44,112 nucleotides of DNA from Candidatus Woesearchaeota archaeon (GTDB taxonomy: Archaea; Nanoarchaeota; Nanoarchaeia; Woesearchaeales; JAGVZT01). Of this stretch, positions 25,416 through 33,846 are shown piece after piece. The stretch lies in assembly GCA_017608295.1 (NCBI GenBank), contig JAFCGF010000015.1, positions 1 to 44,112 of the forward strand, given 5' to 3'. A model generated the notes under the pieces. It was not told the origin of the DNA, ran no database searches, and worked only from the letters and a program-made list of their open reading frames with translations. A program made the position numbers and the translations under genes. Each line of letters starts with the position of its first letter. Position 1 is the first letter of the stretch.

Positions 25416-25425
25416 GGAGGACGAC

Positions 25426-25878
25426 ATGGGTGGATATAAAGACAAAAAGAATTTCAAGCCTCACGATCTGAACAACCTCACAGTCACACTCAACGGCGAG
25501 TTCACAGCCAGCGGGATCGATTCGATTTCTGCGGAGTATGATGACGATCATTTCTCCATTCAGACGGTCGCGGATGGCACGGGGGTCCCCGTGAAGGACC
25601 CGAGCAGGAAAGGGACCGTCACCCTGGCAATTCTGGAAGCCGATCCGACAAATACGAAGCTCTGGGAGCTGTATCAGGCATGTGTGGACAGCAATACAGG
25701 CTTCTCCATCTCAGCGAAAGACAGCAACGCGCCCGAGTTCAACATCGCAGAAACCTTCTGCTACATTCAGAAGCCGCCAGCGATGGGGCGCAGCGCCGAA
25801 GCCGCAGTCCTCGAATGGATCATCGTCGCGGTATACCTGAAAATCAAGGGCGGCGGTTACGCGCTCCAAGACGTCTAG
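25426..25878 (+). CDS. Tail tube protein (DUF3277-like)
   Basis: 150 aa, ATG 25426 after AAGGAGGACGAC. LNNLTVTLNGEFTASGIDSI, the DPSRKGTVTLAILEADPTN strand-turn and NTGFSISAKDSNAP are typical of the small beta-barrel tube proteins found after DUF3383 sheaths. It stacks as hexamers to make the inner tail. Confidence 0.78.
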   Translation: MGGYKDKKNFKPHDLNNLTVTLNGEFTASGIDSISAEYDDDHFSIQTVADGTGVPVKDPSRKGTVTLAILEADPTNTKLWELYQACVDSNTGFSISAKDSNAPEFNIAETFCYIQKPPAMGRSAEAAVLEWIIVAVYLKIKGGGYALQDV

Positions 25879-25885
25879 TCCTTAG

Positions 25886-26356
25886 ATGTCCTCGGCAATC
25901 GCAAAGCTGCTCGGGGCATTCTCGGGCGCGAAGATTGACTACGTTCCCTACAGCATGGATGACGTGGTGATCATGTACGGCATTCCACCGTTCAAGGTGG
26001 GAAGCGTTGATTACGTTTTCGCGCAGCACGCCAACGCCGAGGCCCGTCTGGTAATGGGGCTCAACGCCGAGGGCGTATTCGTCAACAATAAAAACAAGTC
26101 GGGGATTATCGAGTTCGGATTGCTGAACGGAAGCCTGTCCGGTGGCGCGATCCAGGTTGCGAACATGACAGGGATCCCTTTTCCCGTAGCCATCACGGAC
26201 AAGTCATCCAAGGGAACGAGCACCGTTCTAGGCTCTGCCTGCAGGATGATTGCAACCCCCGGTTGGCGTCGGGCACTGTTCCCCGGCTTGACGATTTACA
26301 CGCTTCACACACCCCGCCTGCTCATCTCGCAGGGGGTAAGACTACCGGCCTCATAA
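25886..26356 (+). CDS. Second tube-like protein (tube initiator or terminator)
   Basis: 156 aa, ATG 25886, 7 bp after the tube gene. The segment GIIEFGLLNGSLSGGAIQVA followed by PFPVAITDKSSKG resembles the strand pattern in the tube protein (GTVTLAILEADPTN and GFSISAKDS), so it may be a divergent tube-fold paralogue closing one end of the tube. Direct alignment is weak. Confidence 0.5.
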   Translation: MSSAIAKLLGAFSGAKIDYVPYSMDDVVIMYGIPPFKVGSVDYVFAQHANAEARLVMGLNAEGVFVNNKNKSGIIEFGLLNGSLSGGAIQVANMTGIPFPVAITDKSSKGTSTVLGSACRMIATPGWRRALFPGLTIYTLHTPRLLISQGVRLPAS

Positions 26357-26366
26357 GGAGGGCAAC

Positions 26367-26864
26367 ATGAAAGAAGTTGAAGGGACCAGCCTGCTCGGGG
26401 GAGAAGCCAGGAAGTATGCATTCAAACTGATGAACGCGAAAACAGGGACGCGACTTTTTCACGAGTACATTTCCCTGGTCGTCAAGGCTCTGCCGCTTCT
26501 TGGAAAGTTCCTGAGTGCAAGCGATGAAAAGAAGGGTAAGGATGATGTTGATCTCAAGCAGATCTCCGAACTTGTTTCCATTCTGCCGCAGATCCTTACC
26601 TGGGAGCGCGTTGAAGAGCTGGCGCGAGAAATGCTCGCCGGCCACAAGGCAACTATCGGCGGCACTGTGCATGAAGCCGACGAGACAGGTTTCCACGACG
26701 GCATCACTGGCGATCCCCTCGAACTCTACACCGCTATTTTCTACGCGATCACCGCGAACTATCCGAAGTACATCGACCCTTTACTGACAGCCCTGGAGGA
26801 CGAGGGCGATTCCTCCCAAGACCAAGGGGACGAAACAGAAGCCCCGACATCGAGCACTCGTTAA
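26367..26864 (+). CDS. Tail assembly chaperone, short form
   Basis: 165 aa, ATG 26367 after AAGGAGGGCAAC, between tube and tape-measure genes as in nearly all long-tailed phages. Helical core (EYISLVVKALPLLGKFLSA; ISELVSILPQILTWERVEEL) with a disordered acidic tail from about 145. Ribosomes that do not shift at 26777-26783 make this form. The chaperone coats the tape measure during tail assembly. Confidence 0.7.
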   Translation: MKEVEGTSLLGGEARKYAFKLMNAKTGTRLFHEYISLVVKALPLLGKFLSASDEKKGKDDVDLKQISELVSILPQILTWERVEELAREMLAGHKATIGGTVHEADETGFHDGITGDPLELYTAIFYAITANYPKYIDPLLTALEDEGDSSQDQGDETEAPTSSTR

Positions 26865-27043
26865 CCCTCACAGACCTGGAGATCCTGACCGTTGCGAAAT
26901 GGTGGGAGGTCGACCCTGATGTTGTAGAGCGTTGGACGATGCCGGATTTCACCGACCGTCAAGAGTATATGTACATTCAGTTTGAACTCGACCGGGATCC
27001 TGATGAAGACGACCGACCTTTGTGGCGCGGTCCAGAAAGCTAA
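26367..27043 (+). CDS. Tail assembly chaperone, long -1 frameshift form
   Basis: If ribosomes shift -1 at CCCTTTA (26777-26783), translation runs on to TAA 27041-27043, giving about 225 aa (139 from the zero frame plus 86). The extension holds LTDLEILTVAKWWEVDPDVV and TMPDFTDRQEYMYIQFELD, a well-structured domain with no start codon or ribosome site of its own, which is the main reason to propose the shift. G/GT-type pairs are usual in this position, four bases before the tape measure. Confidence 0.68.
26777..26816 (+). other. Programmed -1 ribosomal frameshift signal
   Basis: C CCT TTA in the chaperone frame is a canonical X-XXY-YYZ slippery heptamer (26777-26783). After an 11-base spacer, GGAGGA (26795-26800) can pair with TCCTCC (26811-26816) around a 10-base loop. 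GGAGGA also resembles an internal Shine-Dalgarno stimulator, though it lies downstream. The -1 frame is open from the heptamer to 27041. Confidence 0.65.
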
Positions 27044-27046
27044 CCA

Positions 27047-29068
27047 ATGGCCGACCACGAAAAAGTCTATTCGATAAAATTCGATGTGACCAAATCGCTC
27101 GCGGCCCTCGGTAAATTCAACAAGAGGCTGGAGAAGACTGAAGTCCTGGTCAAGCGGATCCGCAAGGCGGCGGGGCCGATGTTCCGCAGCATGTCACGGG
27201 GATACAAGAAGCTCGGAAAGTCCATCGATCAGGTTGATCGCAAGACCAAGAAGCTCGGCAAGTCGGCGATAAATACCAGCAAGCAGATCCAGAAGGCGGC
27301 GAAGAAAAGTAAGCGAGCGTTCGACGGTATCGGCAAGAGGGCGTCGGCGCTCGGGTCTACCATGACTCGGCGTGTGACCTTGCCCCTCGCCATTGCTGGC
27401 GTGGCGTCGCTGAAGTTTGCGCGAGACTTCAACCGTGGCTTGGCGAATGTTCACACGCTTTTAGACGGTGGTATCGATAGAATCGAGGGATTAAAAAAGG
27501 GTGTGATGGCGCTCTCCGCCGACGTGGGAAAACCGCTCGGAGATCTGACAGACGGATTGTATCAGGTCATCTCCGCGCTCGGTGATACCGACGAAAGCAT
27601 GGGGCAACTTGAGGTCGCAGCGCGGGGCGCAGTTGCCGGTGTAGCCTCGACAGAGGAATCCATCAGCCTCTTGTCCGGCGTGATGAATGCCTACAACGAG
27701 ACAAGCGTCAAGCAGATGGAGACGACTAGCGACCTTGCGTTCATGGCGGTCAAGCTCGGCGTAACCACGTATCCGAAGTTGGCGGCATCGATGGGCAGAG
27801 TGACGCCGCTTGCTGCAGCGATGGGAACCTCTCAGGCCGAGTTGTTCGCAACGATGGCGACGGGAACGAAGGTCGGGACTGAAACCGCCGAAGTCGCAAC
27901 TCAGATAGCATCCGTCTATAGCGCGATGTTGAAGCCGACAGACGCGCTGAAAAAGACCGTCAAGAAGCTCGGCTTCGAGTCCGCTAATGCGATGATGAAA
28001 GAGAAGGGATTCAGGGGAACCCTGATCGCCCTCAATGAAGCGGTAGACGGAAACGAAGAGAAGATGGCCGCGATGCTCAAGCGCAAAGAGGCCATGTTGA
28101 TCGCAACGGTTCTGCTCGGCGGTCAGTCTGAAAATTACACCGAGATACTCGGCAAAATGGAGAAGGCCACCGGGTCGACCGATGAAGCCTACCGGCGCCA
28201 GACCGAGGGGATCAATAAGCAGGGCCACGAGTGGGAGAAGACGAAGCAGAAAATGGTCGGTTTCGGGGTTCGCATTGGCGACAAGCTGCTTCCGGTTCTC
28301 GGCAAGTTGTTTACAGCCATCGAGCCCATCCTCGAAAAGCTCGAAAAGATGGACCCGGCAACCCTGGAATGGGGGCTCAAGATCGCGGGCTTCTTGGCGA
28401 TTCTCGGACCCGGCCTGAAAGTCTTTGGCGGGCTTGCCACGGTCGTTGAAACGATAGTAAGATCGTCGCGGGGGCTGCTGAATTTTTTCTCAAAAAATAC
28501 GGCCGCAGCGGGAAAGCTATCGAGCAAGGTTGGCACGCTCGGCGGAAAATTGAATTCACTCGCGGGATCAATCGGAGCTATCGCGGTAGCTGCGGCGGTT
28601 GGTGCCGCGATAGGAACCGTCGTCTCGGAAACCATCGTAAAGCCCGAGATGGAGAAAAAAGCCAAGCGCGAGGATGTAGAAGAGAACGTTGTCCGACGCG
28701 CCAAAGAAGCGGTCAAGCACGGGTCCGCCGCAGAGAAGGAAGCGGCCAAGGTTGCATTGTTGCAGCATTACGGCAAGAAAAAAGAGCAGGGGCAAAGAGC
28801 CTTCCAGATAGCCGACCCGATGGAAATGCTGGCGAGTAAAATAATGGGGGTGGAAAGTCCAGCAGAGAAACAAAAAAGGTTATTGAAAGAGGGTGCGTTT
28901 GCGGTCAAGCAACTATCCCATCAGCAACGGCAAGGGGCGGGGATGACGAATAACATCACGGTCAACGCCCCCGGTGGCGATCCCAAAGTGATTGCAAAAG
29001 AGGTCGAGAAGTCCATGGGTAAAGCATTGCGACGGGGCGCGCAGGGTATCGGAGCGGGTGAGCAATGA
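27047..29068 (+). CDS. Tail tape measure protein
   Basis: 673 aa, ATG 27047. A basic helical N-terminus is followed by a TP901/PhageMin_Tail-like core (about 125-360: RGLANVHTLLDGGIDRIEGL ... TKVGTETAEVATQIASVYSA). Two hydrophobic segments lie near 445-470 and 510-530 (GAIAVAAAVGAAIGTVV), and there is a charged C-terminus with a glycine-rich end. Length sets tail length: by the usual ~1.5 A per residue rule this implies a tail of about 100 nm, which is inference. Overlaps the next gene by 4 bp. Confidence 0.85.
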   Translation: MADHEKVYSIKFDVTKSLAALGKFNKRLEKTEVLVKRIRKAAGPMFRSMSRGYKKLGKSIDQVDRKTKKLGKSAINTSKQIQKAAKKSKRAFDGIGKRASALGSTMTRRVTLPLAIAGVASLKFARDFNRGLANVHTLLDGGIDRIEGLKKGVMALSADVGKPLGDLTDGLYQVISALGDTDESMGQLEVAARGAVAGVASTEESISLLSGVMNAYNETSVKQMETTSDLAFMAVKLGVTTYPKLAASMGRVTPLAAAMGTSQAELFATMATGTKVGTETAEVATQIASVYSAMLKPTDALKKTVKKLGFESANAMMKEKGFRGTLIALNEAVDGNEEKMAAMLKRKEAMLIATVLLGGQSENYTEILGKMEKATGSTDEAYRRQTEGINKQGHEWEKTKQKMVGFGVRIGDKLLPVLGKLFTAIEPILEKLEKMDPATLEWGLKIAGFLAILGPGLKVFGGLATVVETIVRSSRGLLNFFSKNTAAAGKLSSKVGTLGGKLNSLAGSIGAIAVAAAVGAAIGTVVSETIVKPEMEKKAKREDVEENVVRRAKEAVKHGSAAEKEAAKVALLQHYGKKKEQGQRAFQIADPMEMLASKIMGVESPAEKQKRLLKEGAFAVKQLSHQQRQGAGMTNNITVNAPGGDPKVIAKEVEKSMGKALRRGAQGIGAGEQ

Positions 29069-29589
29069 GCATAGCGGGAAATCTTGCAAGCGCCGCAGCG
29101 TCCCTCCTCGGAGGGATGGAGGACGCGAAGATCGGCGACCTGACTTTGTCCGCGCTGATGGCCCTGGAGGGAAGCGACCCGCTGGACGTGACTCGAAAGC
29201 CCGTCGACAAGGGCTTTGTCATGACGGATGCGGCGGTAGCCTTGCCGAAGGATCGAACACTCGAGATCTGCCTTGCCGATCCCTGCTTCTCACCCGAGGC
29301 ACTTATTCAGGCCGCGCTTTCGGGCGATGCCGCTTCCCTGACCCAGACGTGGCGCGAGAAAAAAGACCTCCTCTACAAGATGAAGGATGATCGGGAACTC
29401 GTGACAGTGCAGACTCACGAGGAAGTTTTGCCATCCATGATGATTCAAGACATCATCCCCCACTACGATGTCAATGAAAATATGGACGCCTTTTTCGCTA
29501 CGGTGTTTGTGATGGAGATCCGAGTTGTAGAGGGTAGCGCAGCCGGCGGGCTTCTCGACCAAGCTCTCGACGCGGTAGGTGGACTGTGA
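29065..29589 (+). CDS. Dit-like distal tail/baseplate protein
   Basis: 174 aa, coupled to the tape measure by ATGA. The N-terminal helix is rich in Ala and Leu; PSMMIQDIIPHYDVNENMDA and FFATVFVMEIRVVE match the small baseplate protein that follows the tape measure in DUF3383-type myoviruses. It probably forms the first ring under the tube. Confidence 0.58.
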   Translation: MSIAGNLASAAASLLGGMEDAKIGDLTLSALMALEGSDPLDVTRKPVDKGFVMTDAAVALPKDRTLEICLADPCFSPEALIQAALSGDAASLTQTWREKKDLLYKMKDDRELVTVQTHEEVLPSMMIQDIIPHYDVNENMDAFFATVFVMEIRVVEGSAAGGLLDQALDAVGGL

Positions 29590-29897
29590 GCACCGTTAAA
29601 ATCAGCGTCCGCGATAACCCCTACTACCGAGGGACCAAGGCGCTCGACGGGAACACGTACACGCTCACGGTGCGCTGGAATACGTATACGGAAAAATGGA
29701 TCATGGACCTGGAAGGCGCGACAAATGACGTGGCGATCATGGGCATTGCCCTCGTCGGCGGGAAAGACCTTCTCGCGCCGTTCGGATACAGAGAACTCGG
29801 TGAGCTATGGGTCATGGACAATTCCGGGGCTGATGAGGATCCGAACTTTGCCGACATGGGCGGGCGGTTCACACTCGAATATACGCCGGTAGGTTGA
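29586..29897 (+). CDS. Baseplate plug-like protein (Pam3 gp18-like)
   Basis: 103 aa, overlapping its neighbour by 4 bp. A beta-rich sequence with LTVRWNTYTEKWIMDLEG and PFGYRELGELWVMDNSGAD matches the small baseplate 'plug' family described for cyanophage Pam3. It sits inside the hub ring between Dit-like and hub genes. Confidence 0.62.
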   Translation: MSTVKISVRDNPYYRGTKALDGNTYTLTVRWNTYTEKWIMDLEGATNDVAIMGIALVGGKDLLAPFGYRELGELWVMDNSGADEDPNFADMGGRFTLEYTPVG

Positions 29898-29900
29898 GCC

Positions 29901-30926
29901 ATGACACGGATCATTAATCCGCGTACAGAGATCAGAATCCTCGGCATCGACGAACTGATCATCTCAAAGGCCACACCGAGCACGGACGAGTATCTTTATA
30001 TTGACCATGACATCCGAAAGGACTTCGACGACGAGCCGAACGAGGCCGAGCTGGTAATTTACAACCTGGCTGAGAGCACGCGAAAACGGATCAGCGATTT
30101 TGCAAACCAGGCGGCGCCCGTCGAGATCTTCCTGACTCCAAGCGGTGTTGATGAACTGGTACGAGCATTCAAGGGTGAGATTGATTGGGCGGGCCATCGC
30201 TCGCAGCGCCCTGGATACGAAACGCGGATCTCGTGCACCTCCCAGAAGGAACAGCACCGGTCAATTTTCATCAATCAGAAGACCTTCGCCGCGGGAACTC
30301 CCGCCGCCGACATCATCACTTTTCTGATCAATGAAATCGGGATGCCGAGCGAAACGGTTATGCCGTTGCCGCTCATTCCGATACTCAGAGCAGAGTCATT
30401 TACTGGTCCCGCGTTCCCCCTGCTGCGTCGATACGTCCAGTACATGGGGCTCCACTGTTTCATCACGGACGGCGTTCTCAAGATAGCCAGTGTTCACGCG
30501 CCGCAAAATCCGATGGTATATCCACTGGCAAAGCGGCTCATGCTCGAGGATCCAGAGGAGACAACACGGATCGATCTGGAAGATGTCGAGCTGAAAGTCA
30601 ACGCGGAGTTTTCCAAGAAGGATCCGAAGGCGGCACGGCGGCGAAAACGCAAGACCAAGAAATCGAAGATCGTCGGGAAATCTGACTATGTCGAATATGA
30701 GGCGATGGACAAGACCATTCACGGGATCAATATCGAGATACTTTGCCAGCCTGACCGACAGCCGGACGATGCGGTGAACCTTCCCGAGTATCCCGCGCTC
30801 GCCTCTCGGCTGTTCCGAATTCGTGACGTGCATCATTTCGGGGACAACTACGCAGGCAACCGGACATCGACTTTCAACTGTGACGAATACGAGGGAAGCC
30901 TCGCAGATCTGGTGATGGGAATATGA
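29901..30926 (+). CDS. Baseplate hub protein
   Basis: 341 aa, ATG 29901. Domain order: N-terminal beta domain (NEAELVIYNLAESTRKRISD at about 41-60), a second domain with KGEIDWAGHRSQRPGYETRI, then a phage late-control-like region (AADIITFLINEIGMPSE). A Lys/Arg-rich loop occurs at about 240-255 (RRRKRKTKKSK). This organisation is that of gp27/gpD-like hub proteins. It carries the spike encoded next. Confidence 0.7.
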   Translation: MTRIINPRTEIRILGIDELIISKATPSTDEYLYIDHDIRKDFDDEPNEAELVIYNLAESTRKRISDFANQAAPVEIFLTPSGVDELVRAFKGEIDWAGHRSQRPGYETRISCTSQKEQHRSIFINQKTFAAGTPAADIITFLINEIGMPSETVMPLPLIPILRAESFTGPAFPLLRRYVQYMGLHCFITDGVLKIASVHAPQNPMVYPLAKRLMLEDPEETTRIDLEDVELKVNAEFSKKDPKAARRRKRKTKKSKIVGKSDYVEYEAMDKTIHGINIEILCQPDRQPDDAVNLPEYPALASRLFRIRDVHHFGDNYAGNRTSTFNCDEYEGSLADLVMGI

Positions 30927-31672
30927 GCCTATTCAGAGACATCGCGTATGCCGTCAAGCGACTGCTCGGGGTAGAACTCGCCGTCGTGCACACGCACATT
31001 CCCTGCCAGGTGATTTCATACGATCCCGTCACGAATACCTGCGAGCTGCAGCCGTGTCTTATGAGGATGAGGGCAGACGATCCGAACAATTTCGAGGAGG
31101 TGCAGCTGCCCGTTTTAAAGGACGTGCCAGTTCAGCAACTCGGGAGCGGTGATCTGTTCCTGTCCGTGGCGCCGACAGTGACACGCGGAGTTGGTTCCTA
31201 TGGCGATCTTCATGTACAGGAGCGCAGTATCGCCAATTGGGTTCTACAGGGCGGTGTCGTGGCTCCAGGGACGGCTCGCAAGTTCGACCTGGCTGACGGG
31301 TTTTTCGTGCCGTCCATCTCTTTGTGCGTGCCAGATCTGCACACGGGGCCGATACTGACCGATAGGATTGCGCTCAGAAACAAAGCCGGTACCACATATG
31401 TTGCGGTTCTGGATAACGAGACGGTGGAGTTGTCCAACCCGTTCGGAAAAATTACGATAGATATTGCCGGTCTGATAGTAGTGAATAGCTCGGCAGATGC
31501 CGCTGCGCTGGCATCGAAGGTTGATTTGCTCTGGTCAACCCTCTACACGCTTTTGACAACATGGACGCCGGCGCCGCCTGATGGTGGGTTGGCGTTCAAG
31601 ACTGCAGCCATCGCAGCTTTCCCAATACCGCCGACTTCTGTTGCCTCAACAAAATTGAAAGTAGACGCCTGA
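30923..31672 (+). CDS. Baseplate spike protein (Gp138 N-terminal-like)
   Basis: 249 aa, ATGA overlap with the hub. The N-terminal OB-like domain (VVHTHIPCQVISYDPVTNTC, then VQLPVLKDVPVQQLGSGDLF) matches the Gp138-type spike. The region about 165-190 (LRNKAGTTYVAVLDNETVEL) starts a beta-helical needle, and the C-terminus contains a helical segment. It punctures the outer membrane. Confidence 0.72.
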   Translation: MSLFRDIAYAVKRLLGVELAVVHTHIPCQVISYDPVTNTCELQPCLMRMRADDPNNFEEVQLPVLKDVPVQQLGSGDLFLSVAPTVTRGVGSYGDLHVQERSIANWVLQGGVVAPGTARKFDLADGFFVPSISLCVPDLHTGPILTDRIALRNKAGTTYVAVLDNETVELSNPFGKITIDIAGLIVVNSSADAAALASKVDLLWSTLYTLLTTWTPAPPDGGLAFKTAAIAAFPIPPTSVASTKLKVDA

Positions 31673-32058
31673 TGCGCGGTGTAAAACTCACCAAGACCGA
31701 CGCCGGATGCTACGACCTGGATCTTCAGGCCGGCAAGTTCGTCATGTGCGAAGACGGAACTGCCGCGGCGAGCCACTGCGCAACTCGGCTTCAAATATAC
31801 AAGGGTGAATATAACCTTGGCGGGAAGCTCACGAACAAGGACGACCTCGGGGTTGATTGGTACGGAATTATTTTCAACGTTGCCATGGGAGAAGCGGAGA
31901 AAACTTTCGAGCTTCGCAAGGCCATCCTGGGAACCCCGGGCGTGCTCAGTATCATAAAATTCGAGTGGTCGCAGTCCGGGCGGGTCGTAGCCATCACAGG
32001 ATCCGTCAATACCGAGTGGGGCGTGATAGACATCAGCCAGGAGATAGAACAGTTGTGA
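31672..32058 (+). CDS. Baseplate wedge protein (gp25/gpW-like)
   Basis: 128 aa, ATG 31672 sharing a base with the previous stop. CATRLQIYKGEYNLGGKLTN followed by ELRKAILGTPGVLSIIKFEW corresponds to the gp25-like fold that joins sheath to wedge. Position between spike and gpJ genes agrees. Confidence 0.65.
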   Translation: MRGVKLTKTDAGCYDLDLQAGKFVMCEDGTAAASHCATRLQIYKGEYNLGGKLTNKDDLGVDWYGIIFNVAMGEAEKTFELRKAILGTPGVLSIIKFEWSQSGRVVAITGSVNTEWGVIDISQEIEQL

Positions 32059-33209
32059 CATCATCATACGACAGCACGGGAATCGTACTCGACCGCTATG
32101 CCGATATTGTCGCCCGCCTGAAAGAGCTTTCCGTGGCTAAATGGGGCGCGTCCATCAATACCGAAGAGGACGAATTCCTCGGTCACGTCATCAGGAACAC
32201 CGCCCTTGTACAATCCGAACTGAACGAGATAGTTCAATCTATCTATGATGCGATCAGCGTAGCCAACGCGACAGGGACGCCCCTGGACAACCTCGTGGCC
32301 CTCATCGGCCTGCTGCGGCTCTCAGAGGCATTCTCGACCGTGACCATGACCTTGACGGCTGACATTGCCACGACGGTTCCCGTGGGCTCGAGATACGGAA
32401 CAAGCGCCGGGGTGGTCTTCGCCACGGATGAGGAGCTCGTATTCGCCGGCGCCGGAGACCTGGACGTTGAGGCCACCTGTACAATAGTCGGGGCGAACAA
32501 TGCAGGGATCGGCGATGTGATTGAGATCCTGACGCCGGTCCACGGTATCAGCGCGGCGACCAATGCAGCAGCGGCGATCCCCGGTCGGCTCCGAGAGACA
32601 GATCCGCAGCTCAAGACACGTCACACGTCCGCTGTCGCTACTTCGGGTGAGGATGACCTGGCATCCGTCTTTGAGGCTGTCTCGGCTGTAGACGGTGTTT
32701 CTGCTGTCTACACAAACGAAAATGACACGAACGAGACTGTTGACGGGGTGGACGCTCATAATATCCATGTTTCCGTTATCGGCGGAACTGATGACGACGT
32801 GGCCGAGGCCATCTCTCACAATAAGACATCCGGAGTTCCGACGCACGGGGCCCAGACCGTCGCGGTGTACAGCGAAGTCACGAGCCAGGCGAAAGATATT
32901 CACTTTGACAGGGCGGTCGATGTCCCCGTCTTCGTGTCCGTGGAGGTGACGGTTGTGGCGGGAGTCTACCCCGAGGATGGGGGCGCGGCGATAAAGGCCG
33001 CGCTTGTGGCATCTTTTACCGACAAGAGGATCGCTGCCAATGTCGTTTTCACTGAACTTTACGCACCGATTTACTCTGTCCCCGGGCATTCTGTCGCAGA
33101 CCTGCAGCTCGGCCTGGTACATCCCGCCCTCGGCACTTCCGATCTCACCATGACCACCCTGCAGCGGGCGACTCTGCCGCTCGCAAATATCACGATCAAG
33201 GAAAGTTAG
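32055..33209 (+). CDS. Baseplate J-like wedge protein
   Basis: 384 aa. I take GTG 32055 as start because it overlaps the preceding TGA (GTGA); the frame is open far upstream within the gp25-like gene but that part is a shadow. IVARLKELSVAKWGASINTE, GTPLDNLVALIGLLR and VTMTLTADIATTVPVGSRYG are typical BaseplateJ/gp47-like motifs, with a beta-rich centre and IPGRLRETDPQLKTRH. It builds the wedge iris of contractile baseplates. Confidence 0.8.
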   Translation: MTSSYDSTGIVLDRYADIVARLKELSVAKWGASINTEEDEFLGHVIRNTALVQSELNEIVQSIYDAISVANATGTPLDNLVALIGLLRLSEAFSTVTMTLTADIATTVPVGSRYGTSAGVVFATDEELVFAGAGDLDVEATCTIVGANNAGIGDVIEILTPVHGISAATNAAAAIPGRLRETDPQLKTRHTSAVATSGEDDLASVFEAVSAVDGVSAVYTNENDTNETVDGVDAHNIHVSVIGGTDDDVAEAISHNKTSGVPTHGAQTVAVYSEVTSQAKDIHFDRAVDVPVFVSVEVTVVAGVYPEDGGAAIKAALVASFTDKRIAANVVFTELYAPIYSVPGHSVADLQLGLVHPALGTSDLTMTTLQRATLPLANITIKES

Positions 33210-33210
33210 A

Positions 33211-33846
33211 ATGACCATCTCGGCAGATTTCAAGGACCGGGTTTTCAAGCAGTTCAAGGACTCGCCGCACATCGTTGCGCTGTTCGAGATCATCGCGGAT
33301 CCGATGCAGGACTTGTCGGATGTGGCCGACTACATCCTGGCACACTTGAGCATTGACGATTCTGAAGGGCTGGCCCTGGACATGCTCGGCGAACTGATCG
33401 GCGTGAACCGTCCCCCGATGCAGGAGCCAAACATCTTCACGTTGCGGCGCCCCGGGGATACGTCTGACCCTGATAATGATACCGGCTTTGGGAATGACGA
33501 TGATCCAGCACTGTCGACCGGCGGCTATCTGGGAACCTGCCAAGGTCTCGCACTCGTCTCAGATCCTGACGCAGAGATGGCCGACGAAGATTACCGCTTT
33601 CTCTTGCGCCAGAAGGCGGCGAGCTTCCGATCCAAGTTCACCCGCGAGAACATCTATCTTTACCTGATCGAGTTCGGTTCGCGCTGCGTGATTGACGATG
33701 ATACCGTGCTTGACGTGGAGTACGATCCCGTCACCTACTACGACCTGAACGCCTTTCAAAAGTTCTACGTCCTGTCTCGGGGATTCAAACCGGGCGGGGT
33801 CAGTACTGACTTCCGCGACATGATGCGGCATGGAGATTCAATATGA
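33211..33846 (+). CDS. Baseplate wedge/tail protein, DUF2612-like
   Basis: 211 aa, ATG 33211, 1 bp after the gpJ stop. DVADYILAHLSIDDSEGLAL followed by LGELIGVNRP, and later DEDYRFLLRQKAASFRS, are characteristic of DUF2612/gpI-type proteins. It links the gpJ-like wedge to tail fibres; the next gene is the fibre. Confidence 0.75.
   Translation: MTISADFKDRVFKQFKDSPHIVALFEIIADPMQDLSDVADYILAHLSIDDSEGLALDMLGELIGVNRPPMQEPNIFTLRRPGDTSDPDNDTGFGNDDDPALSTGGYLGTCQGLALVSDPDAEMADEDYRFLLRQKAASFRSKFTRENIYLYLIEFGSRCVIDDDTVLDVEYDPVTYYDLNAFQKFYVLSRGFKPGGVSTDFRDMMRHGDSI

Noticed and set aside
24558..25457. Minus-strand frame opposite the sheath gene
   Set aside because: Shadow of the DUF3383-like sheath; no start signal.
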